Origin: Haloarcula marina
Lineage (GTDB): Archaea; Halobacteriota; Halobacteria; Halobacteriales; Haloarculaceae
Length of the DNA stretch: 64,000 bases
Assembly: GCF_024218775.1 (NCBI RefSeq)
Contig: NZ_CP100404.1
Coordinates: 62,001-126,000 of the forward strand
Direction of reading: 5' to 3'
The notes beneath the pieces are model-generated. The model was not told the DNA's origin. It saw only the letters and a program-made list of their open reading frames with translations, and made no database searches. The position numbers and the translations under genes are program-made. Positions 32,319 to 40,460 of this stretch are shown here, piece by piece. The stretch's first letter is position 1. Every line of letters starts with the position of its first letter.

Positions 32319-34415
32319 CTACGTGGTCCGGAGATGGTCGGTGCGCGGTTCGTACACCTCGCCCTTCTGTTTCAACTTCTCTATCTCGTGTTCGGCTTTC
32401 GACTCGTCGATGCCGACCTCCTCGGCACGTTCGACCACCACGTCGATGGGCGCGCCCTCGTCGTACTCGTTCTCGATGTCCGCGATGATGCCGCGGATGT
32501 TCTGGATGCGGTCGCGCTGGCTCTTGGAGGTGCCCGTCTCGACCACGTCGGCGTCGAACTCCCCCGTCTCGGGGTCGACACCGATTTGCTCCATGCAGTA
32601 GCGGGCGATGTCGACGGCCCGTTCGGCGTCGGACTCGTCGACACTGTCCGAGAGACGGATGCGCGCCGACGCCTCCGCCAACCGGACCAGCGCTTCGAGT
32701 TTCCGGGCGGTGACCGGCACGGGCGCGTCCTCGTCCTGCCCCTTCACCCGGAGGTCGACGTAGAAGTCCTCGATGACCTCTTTGGCCTCCTCGGTCATCG
32801 TCGGGAAGCAGTTTCGCTTCGCGTAGGCGACGTACTTCCGCAGGAGTTCCGGTTCGATGGTCGGCGCGACTTCCTCGGTGACCGTGTCGACTTCCTCCTC
32901 GCTGAAGTTCGAGGTGGGGTTTTGGACGCGATGGGTGTGGAGTTCGCCCGCGTAGTTCGTCTGGATGATGTGTTCAGCGAGATTGCGGTCGGACTCCTCG
33001 TCGGGTTGGTCCGTGACGGTGAAGATGAGGTCGAACCGCGAGATGAGCGCCGGTTCGAGGTCTATCTGCTCGCCGATGGGTTCGTACTGGTCGAACCGGC
33101 CGTACTTCGGGTTCGCCGCGCCCAGCAGCGAACAGCGGGACTTGAGCGTCGCGTTGATACCGGCCTTCGAGACGCTGATGCGTTGCTGTTCTAACGCTTC
33201 GTGCATCGCGCTGCGGTCTTCTGCGGACATCTTGTCGAGTTCGTCGATGGCGGCGATACCTTGGTCGGCAAGCACCAGCGCACCGGCTTCTAAGGTCCAC
33301 TGCTGACCGTCGCCGAAGTCGTCGCGGACGGCGGCGGCGGTAAGCCCCGCGCTGGAGGACCCCTTCCCGGAGGTGTAGACGGAGCGCGGCGCGATATTTT
33401 GGATGTAGGACAGCATCTGGCTCTTCCCGGTCCCCGGGTCACCGATGAGCAACATGTGCAGGTCGCCGCGGATGCGCGACCCGTCGGGAAGTTCCTTCGT
33501 CACGCCCGAGAACAACTGGATCATCATCGCGAGTTTCTCCTTCTCGTAGCCGTAGATGGAGGGCGCGATGGCCCCGACCATCTTCTCGTAGATGTCGGGT
33601 TCGTTGGAGAGTTCGACGATTTCCTTCTTGTCGGCGTCGGTAATCTCCATGTCCTCGAACTGCTCGTCCTCGATGACGATGCTGACGCCGTCCATGTAGA
33701 TGTCGAACATCGGGGACTTGTCCTGGTCCGAGCCCTGCTGGTCGAGTTTGAGGATACCCGTCGCGCGGACGTGGTCGCCCGCGGTGACCGTCCCAGTGAT
33801 GTCGTCCTCGACGTTGATGTCGATGGACTGGGGCGTCTCGCCGCCGCGCAGTCCCTCGGGCGACTCCTGCACCCGAATCTTCTGGGCGTCGATGAACTGC
33901 GACTGGTCGGTGTTCAGGCGGAAGGGGCCCTGTCGTTCACAGCCCTGACACTCGTGGGGTTCCTGAAAGTCGCCAGCGGTCTGGGGGATGCGGGTCAGCG
34001 TCCCACAGCGCTGGCACTCGAAGGCCGCTTCGACGACCTTCGGCCGAACGTCCGTCGCCTTGCGGACGATGCCCTGGACGGCGATGAGGTTGCCGTGGTG
34101 TTCGTGGCGGATGTTCCGGATATCCTCCGCGTCCGGGAGGTTCTGCATCCGGACGTGGGCCTGCCCGAGCGAAACGTCGACGGGGAGGTCGTACAGGCGG
34201 AGGGCCTCCTCGGCGTACTCTTGCAGTTGTTCGGGCTTGGTGCGGTAGTCGTCGGCGAGGTCGGGGTCGAAGCGATAGAGGTCCTGCCAGTCGACGTACA
34301 GCGACTTCTGGTCGTTGGGGTATTTCTGGGCGAGTTCACCGATTTCGTTTCGGTAGTAGTTGCGGTAGAACTCCTCGAAGCGGTCGATGAGTTCGGTGTT
34401 CTCGGCGGTCGCCAT
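32319..34415 (-). CDS. mcm: MCM replicative helicase
   Basis: This 698-residue protein has the archaeal MCM plan. The N-terminal DNA-binding and hexamerisation domain carries a zinc site (ECQRCGTL and HECQGCER, about 132-160). The AAA+ core has Walker A GDPGTGKSQ near 325, Walker B ALVLADQGIAAIDELDKM and arginine finger LISRFDLIF. A C-terminal winged helix (IENEYDEGAPIDVVVERAEEVG) ends the protein. It unwinds DNA at the fork after loading by Orc1/Cdc6 (10010). No intein is present, although mcm is a known intein site in haloarchaea. CGAACCTTCTTAGG at 34444-34457 (minus strand) is its likely promoter. Confidence 0.96.
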   Translation of the reverse strand: MATAENTELIDRFEEFYRNYYRNEIGELAQKYPNDQKSLYVDWQDLYRFDPDLADDYRTKPEQLQEYAEEALRLYDLPVDVSLGQAHVRMQNLPDAEDIRNIRHEHHGNLIAVQGIVRKATDVRPKVVEAAFECQRCGTLTRIPQTAGDFQEPHECQGCERQGPFRLNTDQSQFIDAQKIRVQESPEGLRGGETPQSIDINVEDDITGTVTAGDHVRATGILKLDQQGSDQDKSPMFDIYMDGVSIVIEDEQFEDMEITDADKKEIVELSNEPDIYEKMVGAIAPSIYGYEKEKLAMMIQLFSGVTKELPDGSRIRGDLHMLLIGDPGTGKSQMLSYIQNIAPRSVYTSGKGSSSAGLTAAAVRDDFGDGQQWTLEAGALVLADQGIAAIDELDKMSAEDRSAMHEALEQQRISVSKAGINATLKSRCSLLGAANPKYGRFDQYEPIGEQIDLEPALISRFDLIFTVTDQPDEESDRNLAEHIIQTNYAGELHTHRVQNPTSNFSEEEVDTVTEEVAPTIEPELLRKYVAYAKRNCFPTMTEEAKEVIEDFYVDLRVKGQDEDAPVPVTARKLEALVRLAEASARIRLSDSVDESDAERAVDIARYCMEQIGVDPETGEFDADVVETGTSKSQRDRIQNIRGIIADIENEYDEGAPIDVVVERAEEVGIDESKAEHEIEKLKQKGEVYEPRTDHLRTT

Positions 34416-34443
34416 CTGAGTGCACAGAGGTTACGCCCACTGG

Positions 34444-34457
34444 CCTAAGAAGGTTCG
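34444..34457 (-). promoter_or_regulatory. Promoter-like CGAACCTTCTTAGG upstream of mcm
   Basis: On the minus strand the element is centred about 35 bases before the mcm ATG. The core ACCTTCTT recurs at similar distance before the AGE gene (35934-35945) and, as TACCTTCTTG, before the 40421 gene, which suggests a shared basal promoter variant. Confidence 0.4.
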
Positions 34458-34534
34458 CAAAGGGTAGTGGAAGTGGTCCGAGCGTGAAGTGAATCGAGAG
34501 ACTGCGAAGGCCTCGACTCCGAACCGAAGGGGTG
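34452..34534. repeat. Left copy of an 83-bp diverged direct repeat
   Basis: The first 26 bases match 34644-34669 with one mismatch and the last 18 match 34709-34726 with one mismatch. The 39 bases between are unrelated, yet the total length is the same in both copies. The two copies flank a hairpin island. Confidence 0.7.
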
Positions 34535-34539
34535 TTGGA

Positions 34540-34635
34540 CGAGTGCGAGCGGAGTGAGCACTCGCCTTTTTCGCCCACGTTTTTCAACGAGCGGTGTGCG
34601 AGTGAAACGAGCACACCCGAGGCCGAAAAAGGTGG
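34540..34635. repeat. Hairpin/T-tract intergenic island A
   Basis: CGAGTGC (34540-34546) pairs with GCACTCG (34558-34564), directly followed by a CCTTTTTCG tract. Then comes a 61-base unit bounded by CCACGTTTTTC (34575-34585) and GAAAAAGGTGG (34625-34635), near-inverted copies of each other, enclosing a second hairpin GGTGTGC/GCACACC (34593-34617). It lies 3' of the minus-strand AGE gene and upstream of mcm, so it could terminate transcription in both directions. Islands B (36023-36224) and C (61776-61876) share the plan. Confidence 0.65.
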
Positions 34636-34643
34636 CTACGGGA

Positions 34644-34726
34644 GGTTCGCAAAGGGTGGTGGAAGTGGTTGGCCCCGGTCAGAAACCACGAGACGGGAGC
34701 CCCGTGGGCTCCGAAGCGAAGGGGTG
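34644..34726. repeat. Right copy of the 83-bp diverged direct repeat
   Basis: Partner of 34452-34534 at an exact offset of 192 bases for both conserved end blocks. It ends eight bases before the AGE stop codon. Confidence 0.7.
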
Positions 34727-34734
34727 GGTATGGC

Positions 34735-35910
34735 TCACTCCCCGACGCTTCTGAGGCTCTCGTAACACGCGCCGATAGGGTGGTAGCCGGGTTCGACTTC
34801 CGGGCCGTCGCCCGCCGGGTACGGGTCGTTCTCGGGGGAGACACGCTCGTACCACCCGCCGGTAGGCGCGACCATCGTCTCCAGCGCGTACTCCCAGAAG
34901 CGGTCGTACCACTCGCCGTACCAGTCGTCGCCGGTGCGTTCGGCCAGCGCCGCCGCCGCGCCGATGGCCTCCGCGACTTCCCAACTGTACTTGTCGTCGA
35001 CCACGGGTTCGTCGTCCTCGTCGAGCGAGTAGTAGAAGCCGCCGCGCTCGTCGTCCCACCCGTCCAGCGCCGTCTCGAACAGGTCCGGGGCGCGCTTGCC
35101 CGGCCACGGCTTGTCGAGGTGGCGGTCGAGAATCGAGAGGAGTTTCGCCCACTCGATGTGGTGACCCGGCTGATACCCCCACGGACGGAACTGATGGGCG
35201 GGGTCGTCGCGGTTGTAGTCGAAATCGGGCGTCCAGTCCGCGGCGTAGTGCTCCCAGATGCGCCCGTCGTCGGTCGAGAGGTCCCGACAGAGGCGGTCGG
35301 CCACCGTCTCCGCCCGGTCGAGGTAGTGCTGTTCGTTCGTCACCTCGTAGGCGACCAGCGCCGCCTCGCAGGCGTGCATGTTGGCGTTCTGCCCGCGGTA
35401 CGGTTCGGCCTCGGCCCAGTCGGCGTCGAAGGCGCTCCGATACAGTCCTTGGTCCGCCTCGAAGAAGCGGTCGTCCATGAGCGCCCACGTCTCGTCGAGG
35501 TACTTCCCGGCGTTCGAGACGCCAGCGTCGGCCGCGCGAGCGTACGCGAGGACGACGAACGCGTGGCCGTAGCAGATTCGGCGAGACTCCACTGGCGTCG
35601 TCCCCTCCAACAGCCAGTGATACCCGCCGCGCTCGGCGTCCCGGAAGCGCTTGTGGAGGAACTCGACGCCGCGCTCGGCCGCCTCGCGCCACTTCACCTC
35701 GCCGAGCACCTCGCTCGCCAGCGCGAAGTTCCGGGTGAAGCGGGCGGCGGCGACCAGGTGTTTGCTGTCAGGGTCGTACACGTCGCCGGTGTCGGCGTCG
35801 AGTTGCGCGACGAACCCGCCGTGTTCCTCGTCGACGCAGGCCGGGTAGTAGAAGTCCAGTATCGTCTGCATCCGGTTCCGGAGCCACTCGGCGTCGGTGT
35901 ACTCGGTCAT
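34735..35910 (-). CDS. N-acylglucosamine 2-epimerase (AGE)-family protein
   Basis: This 391-residue protein forms an (alpha/alpha)6-barrel pattern. Characteristic segments are DFYYPACVDEEHGGFVAQLD at the start, ICYGHAFVVLAYARAADAG with a catalytic-type His, NANMHACEAALVAYEVT, GYQPGHHIEWAKLLSILDR, and WYDRFWEYALETM. AGE-family enzymes epimerise or isomerise sugars (GlcNAc/ManNAc, mannose/fructose, cellobiose); the substrate is not set by what I can see. The gene is bracketed by hairpin islands A and B, a hint of past mobility or simply of flanking terminators. Start ATG 35910. Confidence 0.88.
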   Translation of the reverse strand: MTEYTDAEWLRNRMQTILDFYYPACVDEEHGGFVAQLDADTGDVYDPDSKHLVAAARFTRNFALASEVLGEVKWREAAERGVEFLHKRFRDAERGGYHWLLEGTTPVESRRICYGHAFVVLAYARAADAGVSNAGKYLDETWALMDDRFFEADQGLYRSAFDADWAEAEPYRGQNANMHACEAALVAYEVTNEQHYLDRAETVADRLCRDLSTDDGRIWEHYAADWTPDFDYNRDDPAHQFRPWGYQPGHHIEWAKLLSILDRHLDKPWPGKRAPDLFETALDGWDDERGGFYYSLDEDDEPVVDDKYSWEVAEAIGAAAALAERTGDDWYGEWYDRFWEYALETMVAPTGGWYERVSPENDPYPAGDGPEVEPGYHPIGACYESLRSVGE

Positions 35911-36022
35911 ACCCGAGGAGACACGCGTCTGGAGCAAGAAGGTTCGGGGGAGCGGGGTTGTCAGAGGCAAGCGGGAGTTCGTGAAGATGGAGCGGTGTGC
36001 GGTCGCGGAAAGCGACTCTGTA

Positions 36023-36224
36023 CCGAACTCGCGGCATCGCCGCGAGTTCGGCCTTTTTCGCCGCCGTCAGAGCGACGCTCTGACGAGCCTTGCTTCGCTT
36101 CGCTCAGCAAGACCACGTTTTTCGAGTCGAGCGGGACCGAAGGTCCCGCAAACCATGCGAACGGGCGCAAGCGCCCGTGAGCAGAGAGTGGTGCGCGAAG
36201 CGCACCCGACGATGAAAAAAGTGG
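36023..36224. repeat. Hairpin/T-tract intergenic island B: six perfect hairpins
   Basis: Stems in order: CCGAACTCGCGGC with 3-base loop ATC (36023-36051) followed by CCTTTTTCG; GTCAGAGC/GAC (36066-36084); CTTGCT with 11-base loop (36089-36111); GCGGGACC/GAA (36131-36149); ACGGGCGC/AA (36161-36178); GTGCGC/GAA (36191-36205). CCACGTTTTTC (36113-36123) and GAAAAAAGTGG (36214-36224) bound the last three hairpins as near-inverted ends. The stretch from 35911 to 36225 holds no convincing gene. It is 3' of tRNA-Pro and 5' of the AGE gene on the minus strand. Confidence 0.7.
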
Positions 36225-36225
36225 A

Positions 36226-36250
36226 ATGGGACCACCCGGATTCGAACCGG
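36226..36250 (-). repeat. 25-bp copy of the tRNA-Pro 3' end
   Basis: Identical to 36335-36359, which covers the T-arm and acceptor 3' strand of tRNA-Pro plus one base. A shorter 13-base T-arm copy follows at 36279-36291. The 84 bases between the long copies contain hairpins (GGAAGA/TCTTCC, GTCCG/CGGAC). A duplicated tRNA 3' end is the usual footprint of an integrase-type attachment site, but no integrase is near. Confidence 0.7.
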
Positions 36251-36335
36251 AGGAAGAGTCGCGTCGCTCGTCTTCCAGGATTCGAACCGGTCGCTATCAA
36301 TTTCTGCCGTCTCACGTCCGTTCGTCGGACAGAAA

Positions 36336-36406
36336 TGGGACCACCCGGATTCGAACCGGGGTCACGAGCACCCAAGGCTCGGAGTATACCACTAACCCAT
36401 GGTCCC
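36336..36406 (-). tRNA. tRNA-Pro (UGG)
   Basis: The minus strand folds as a cloverleaf: acceptor GGGACCA/TGGTCCC with discriminator A, anticodon stem CGAGC/GCTCG around CTTGGGT (anticodon TGG), and T-arm CCCGG-TTCGAAT-CCGGG. It is 71 bases, has no intron, and CCA is not encoded. Confidence 0.95.
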
Positions 36407-36461
36407 GCATCTGTTTCTCGTCTCGTCACGGAGTAAAGGGTTTCGTTGCGCTCGCTCCCTG

Positions 36462-38321
36462 TCACGTGGGAGCGAGGCCCCAGAAGAAGGCGATGCCGAG
36501 CGTCGTCACGACGGCGAAGATGGCCTGTAGGGGCGCACCGGCCCGGATGTAGTCGCTGAACCGGTAGCCGCCGGGACCGTAGACGATGAGGTTCGTCTGG
36601 TAGCCGACAGGCGTCATGAAGGCCGTCGAGGCGGCGAAGGTCACGGCGAGGACGAACGCGAAGGCGTTGGCGTTCAGTTGCTGGGCGGCCTCGACGGCGA
36701 CCGGAATCATCAGCACCACGGAGGCGTTGTTCGAGATGACGTTCGTCAGGAGGGCGGTGACGACGTACATCAGGCCCAGAGCGACGACGGCGGGCAGACC
36801 GGGCGCGGCCATCACGAACAGGTCCGCGAGCAGGTCCGCGCCGCCGGTCTCCTGTAAGGCGACGCCGAGGGGAATGACGCCCGCCAGCAGGAAGATGACG
36901 TCCCACTGGACGGCGTCGTACAGTTCCTGCGGGCGGAGACACCCGGTCAGCACCATCAACACCGCCCCGGCGAGCGCCGAGGCGACGATGTGGACGGGCG
37001 TGAGGGCGGCGACGCCGACGACGGCGGCGACGATGCCCACGGCGACGGGAATCTTCGAGCGGCGGTAGTCCGGCCGTTCGACCTCTTGGGCGACGATGAA
37101 GTTGCGGTTGCGGTTCAGCCGTTCGATGCTGTCGGCGGTGGCCTGCACCAGCAGGGTGTCGCCGACTTTCAGGCGGACGCGGTCCATCCGTTGACGGAAC
37201 AGTTCGCGGCCGCGCCGGAGCGCCAGCACCGTCGCGTCGTAGCGCTGGCGGAAGTTCGCGGTCACCAGCGTCTCGCCGACGAGGGCGGACCCGGGGGCGA
37301 CGACGAGTTCGACGAGGTTCTGTTGTTCGCTCGCGCTCTCCAGTTCCGCGTCGTCGACCTCGACTTCGGGGATGAGGTCCAACCCCTCGGCGTCGAGTAA
37401 GTCGACCAGCGTGTCCCGGTCGGTCCGGACCGCGAACACGTCCCCCGCCTGAATCGACTTCGGGTCCAGCGGTTCGAGGAAGGTACGGTCCCCGCGGACC
37501 AGTTGGATGACGTCGACGTCGAACTCCGTCTCGGCCAGCGCTTCCCGAACCGTCTGCCCGATGATGGGCGAGTCCTCGCGGACGACCACCTCGGTGAGGT
37601 ACTCGGCCATCTCGAACTCTTCGGTGAGGTCTTCGCGGGCCGGGATGCGCTCGGGGACGAGCCACCGGCCCACGGTCAGCAGGTAGAGGGTGCCGACGGC
37701 GGCGACGACGACCCCCAACTGCGTGAACTCGAACATCCCGAAGGGGTGGCCGAGCAGTTCCGCCGACAGTTGCGAGGCCAGGATGTTCGTCGACGTGCCG
37801 ATGAGCGTGAGCATGCCGCCGAACATCGAGGCGTAGGAGAGCGGGAGGAGGAGTTTCGATGGCGAAATCTTGCCCTCGTGTGCGATATCTGTCACCATCG
37901 GGAGGAGGATGGCGACGGCGGCGGTGTTGTTGATGAATCCCGAAATCGGCGCGACCAACCCGACCGTCGCGCCGAGTTGTCTCGACTCGCTGTCGCCGGT
38001 GAGCGCGGCGAGTTTCGCGCCGAGAATCTGGACGATACCCGTCCGCTGGACGCCGTCCGAGAGGATGAACATCGCCAGCACGGTGATGGTCGCCGTCGAG
38101 GCGAACCCGGACAGCCCGCGGGTCAGCGGCGAGACGCCGTCACCGGGCTGGTGGAGGACGTACAGCGGTTCGGCGAGCAGGCCCGCCTCGGCGAGGCCCA
38201 TCGTTGTCGGTTCGACCAGCAACAGGGCGACCATCACGCCGATAGCGGTCACGTCGACCGGGAGCGCCTCCGTGGCGAACAGCACGAGCGCGACGAGAAC
38301 CAGCGCGAACACGAACGCCAT
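36462..38321 (-). CDS. SLC13/DASS-type permease with two RCK_C (TrkA_C) domains
   Basis: This 619-residue protein has about 11-12 membrane helices in two halves, with SGFINNTAAVAILLPM and LTNVISNNASVVLMIP as the paired NN[TA] motifs of the DASS/CitMHS superfamily. Between the halves, about residues 205-395, lie two RCK_C units (SPIIGQTVREALAETEFDVDV; SALVGETLVTANFRQRYDATV) that may bind a regulatory ligand. Transport of sulfate, dicarboxylate or another anion is likely but not determined. A TTG at 38375 could add 18 residues; ATG 38321 is preferred. It lies 72 bases downstream of the 40421 gene. Confidence 0.9.
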   Translation of the reverse strand: MAFVFALVLVALVLFATEALPVDVTAIGVMVALLLVEPTTMGLAEAGLLAEPLYVLHQPGDGVSPLTRGLSGFASTATITVLAMFILSDGVQRTGIVQILGAKLAALTGDSESRQLGATVGLVAPISGFINNTAAVAILLPMVTDIAHEGKISPSKLLLPLSYASMFGGMLTLIGTSTNILASQLSAELLGHPFGMFEFTQLGVVVAAVGTLYLLTVGRWLVPERIPAREDLTEEFEMAEYLTEVVVREDSPIIGQTVREALAETEFDVDVIQLVRGDRTFLEPLDPKSIQAGDVFAVRTDRDTLVDLLDAEGLDLIPEVEVDDAELESASEQQNLVELVVAPGSALVGETLVTANFRQRYDATVLALRRGRELFRQRMDRVRLKVGDTLLVQATADSIERLNRNRNFIVAQEVERPDYRRSKIPVAVGIVAAVVGVAALTPVHIVASALAGAVLMVLTGCLRPQELYDAVQWDVIFLLAGVIPLGVALQETGGADLLADLFVMAAPGLPAVVALGLMYVVTALLTNVISNNASVVLMIPVAVEAAQQLNANAFAFVLAVTFAASTAFMTPVGYQTNLIVYGPGGYRFSDYIRAGAPLQAIFAVVTTLGIAFFWGLAPT

Positions 38322-38393
38322 GGCTGGCGTGACGGGGGGCAACGACACATCGAGGAGTCCGGCAGGGAGGTCCAAAAGGTTGCGGATTGGCCG

Positions 38394-40421
38394 TTATTCG
38401 GCGTTCGGCTCGCGTCCGAGGTCCGCCAACAGCGCCTCGTAGCTCCGCGCGAACACCGGGACGGTTCGGAGCGAGTTCGTCGCGACCTGAAACACCGGGA
38501 CGGCGAGCGGCCCCGAGGGTCCGTCGACGACGACGGCCGCCTCGTGGTCCGTCTCGTCGGTCCACGCGCCGTCCACCTCGCGGACCAGCACCTCGCCGAA
38601 GTAGCTCCCGAGTTCCGTCGTGACGCTCGTAAAGGCTCGGTCGTCGAACGTCTCCTCGCTCCCGAAAACGGCGTCCGCGAAGCGGTCGTCGTCCCACTCG
38701 CTCCCGACGAGGGCGTCCAACCGGGCGAGTGACTCCGGCGTGTAGTCGAGGTCGTGTTCGGTCCAGAAGGCGGCGAAGTCGTCGGCCGTCTCGGCGTACT
38801 CCGCGCGGACACCCTGGGGCCCGCTCTCGTCGGTCGCGGGCGACGACGAAGTCTCGGTGTCAGCGTCGGCGTCGCGGGCTGTCTCGGCCGCTGAATCGGC
38901 GTCCCGTCCGTCGGTGTGCGGGTCGGCCGCGGAATCGGCCGTCTCCGAGGGCGTCTCCGCCGGGTCCGGTTCCGACTCGCGCTCCCCGTCCGATTCCACC
39001 TTCGATTCGGTCTCGGCGGGGGGTTCCGGTTCCGCCGCGTCGGTCGCTGCCGACGGGTCGGTCTCGGATTTCTCACTCGGCGTCTCGGGAGACGGCGTCG
39101 CGCCGGATTCGTCGCCGCGCGTCTCCCCACGCTCGTCGGCCGCAGTCTCGTCGGTACTCGCCGCCGCTTCGAGTTCGTTCTCACCCACATCACTCGCCGC
39201 GGCGGTGTCGGCCGCCGTCGTCTCAGTAGGGGCTTCGTCGGCCCTGTCGTCGGTATCGGCCGCCGCTTGCCCGGCATCCCTGTCCAGGGGCACCCCCTCG
39301 CCCTCCGCATCGGCTGCCACAGCGTCGGACTCAGCAGCCGTGGTGCCTTCGGTTCCCTCACCGTCGTCGGCCGTCGCCGCCTCGTCCGCCGCGACCGCTT
39401 CCGAATCGGTCGCTTCGCGCCCGGTTTCCTCGCGCTGCTCAGTCGTCTCCCCGTCGGTCGGTTCGAGACCGTCGGCGGTCTCCGCCGGGGCCTCGGCGCG
39501 CGAACTCGCCGCCGCTTCGGACTCGAAGACGGGCATCGTCGCGGGGTCCGGTTTCGACTCGAAGACAGGAATCGTTTCCGGGTCCGGTTTCGACTCGAAG
39601 ATGGGCATCTCTGCGGGGTCGGCCTCAGTTACCGCCGTCCCTTCCAGTTCACCCACCTCGTGCGCCGCTTCCGGGTGGCTACTGTCCGCAACGGCGGCCG
39701 TCGGTTCCAACGCCGTCGGGGACCCGTCGCCACCCGAGTCGGCGTCGTCCGCGTCGGGGTCGTTCGGGTCGTCGCCCGCAGTGTCTGCCGCCTCGTCGGT
39801 CTTCAGTGGGGCCGGGGGGATTCGTTCCTCGGATTCGGTCAAATCTTCGAACTCGACGCCGGGGTCGGTGTCGCCGTCGTCACCGTCGTCGATGAGTGCC
39901 ACGTCCTCGGCGGGGAGCGTGAGTTCGTCGTCCAACCGGGCGGCGACGGCGCTGAACACCGGGTCGCCGCCGATAGAGCGAGCGGCCACCTCGAAGACGG
40001 ACACGGTGACCGAGTCGTCGACGCCCTCGACGGTGACGACCCATCCCCCCTCAGTCGTCCACTCGCCGTCGTACACCCGGACCAGCGTCTCGCCGAAGTA
40101 GCTCCCGAACTGGACGGTCTTCGGCGAGTAGCCGTCCTCGTCGGCGGGCGACTCCTCCACCCAGTCGTCGCGGTCGGCGATGGCTGTATCGAGGCGTTCC
40201 AACGACGCCCGCGAGAAGTCCAGCGGGTCGGCGTCGCTCGCCGCGTCCGCCGCCCGCGTTCGGAACGCCTCGGCGTCCAGTGCCGTGACGTCGATGCGCG
40301 CCACGGCGCTCTCGCCCCCCGAATCGTGTGCCGCGTCGTCGGTCCCCGTCGACGATTCCCCCGCCCCTGCCGACTCGTCGTCGCCGCCGACCGCACGGCG
40401 GATGCTGTCGAACAGGCCCAT
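38394..40421 (-). CDS. Large acidic two-domain protein with repeat-rich disordered linker
   Basis: This 675-residue protein has similar domains at both ends. The N-terminal one (about 45-165) has FGSYFGETLVRVYDGEWT, VSVFEVAARSIGGDPVFSAV; the C-terminal one (about 540-675) has LGSYFGEVLVREVDGAWT, VPVFQVATNSLRTVPVFARS. Between them lie about 350 residues of Asp/Glu/Ala/Ser/Thr-rich sequence with short repeats of the form PVFESKPDPATM (three or more near 260-300). No signal or membrane helix. The duplicated fold is unknown to me; YFGE-type motifs occur in small bacterial proteins of unknown function. Start ATG 40421. Confidence 0.82.
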   Translation of the reverse strand: MGLFDSIRRAVGGDDESAGAGESSTGTDDAAHDSGGESAVARIDVTALDAEAFRTRAADAASDADPLDFSRASLERLDTAIADRDDWVEESPADEDGYSPKTVQFGSYFGETLVRVYDGEWTTEGGWVVTVEGVDDSVTVSVFEVAARSIGGDPVFSAVAARLDDELTLPAEDVALIDDGDDGDTDPGVEFEDLTESEERIPPAPLKTDEAADTAGDDPNDPDADDADSGGDGSPTALEPTAAVADSSHPEAAHEVGELEGTAVTEADPAEMPIFESKPDPETIPVFESKPDPATMPVFESEAAASSRAEAPAETADGLEPTDGETTEQREETGREATDSEAVAADEAATADDGEGTEGTTAAESDAVAADAEGEGVPLDRDAGQAAADTDDRADEAPTETTAADTAAASDVGENELEAAASTDETAADERGETRGDESGATPSPETPSEKSETDPSAATDAAEPEPPAETESKVESDGERESEPDPAETPSETADSAADPHTDGRDADSAAETARDADADTETSSSPATDESGPQGVRAEYAETADDFAAFWTEHDLDYTPESLARLDALVGSEWDDDRFADAVFGSEETFDDRAFTSVTTELGSYFGEVLVREVDGAWTDETDHEAAVVVDGPSGPLAVPVFQVATNSLRTVPVFARSYEALLADLGREPNAE

Positions 40422-40460
40422 AGACACGGCAAGACGGCCTGCCTACAAGAAGGTACGCCC

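Noticed and set aside
32319-34415. Intein in mcm
   Set aside because: The AAA+ motifs are continuous and the length of 698 residues is that of intein-free archaeal MCM.
34735-35910. AGE gene as cargo of a transposon made by islands A and B
   Set aside because: The islands are in the same orientation and have no transposase or target-site duplication around the whole segment; flanking terminators explain the layout more simply.
36023-36224. CRISPR array
   Set aside because: The hairpins differ in sequence from one another; there is no constant repeat with unique spacers.
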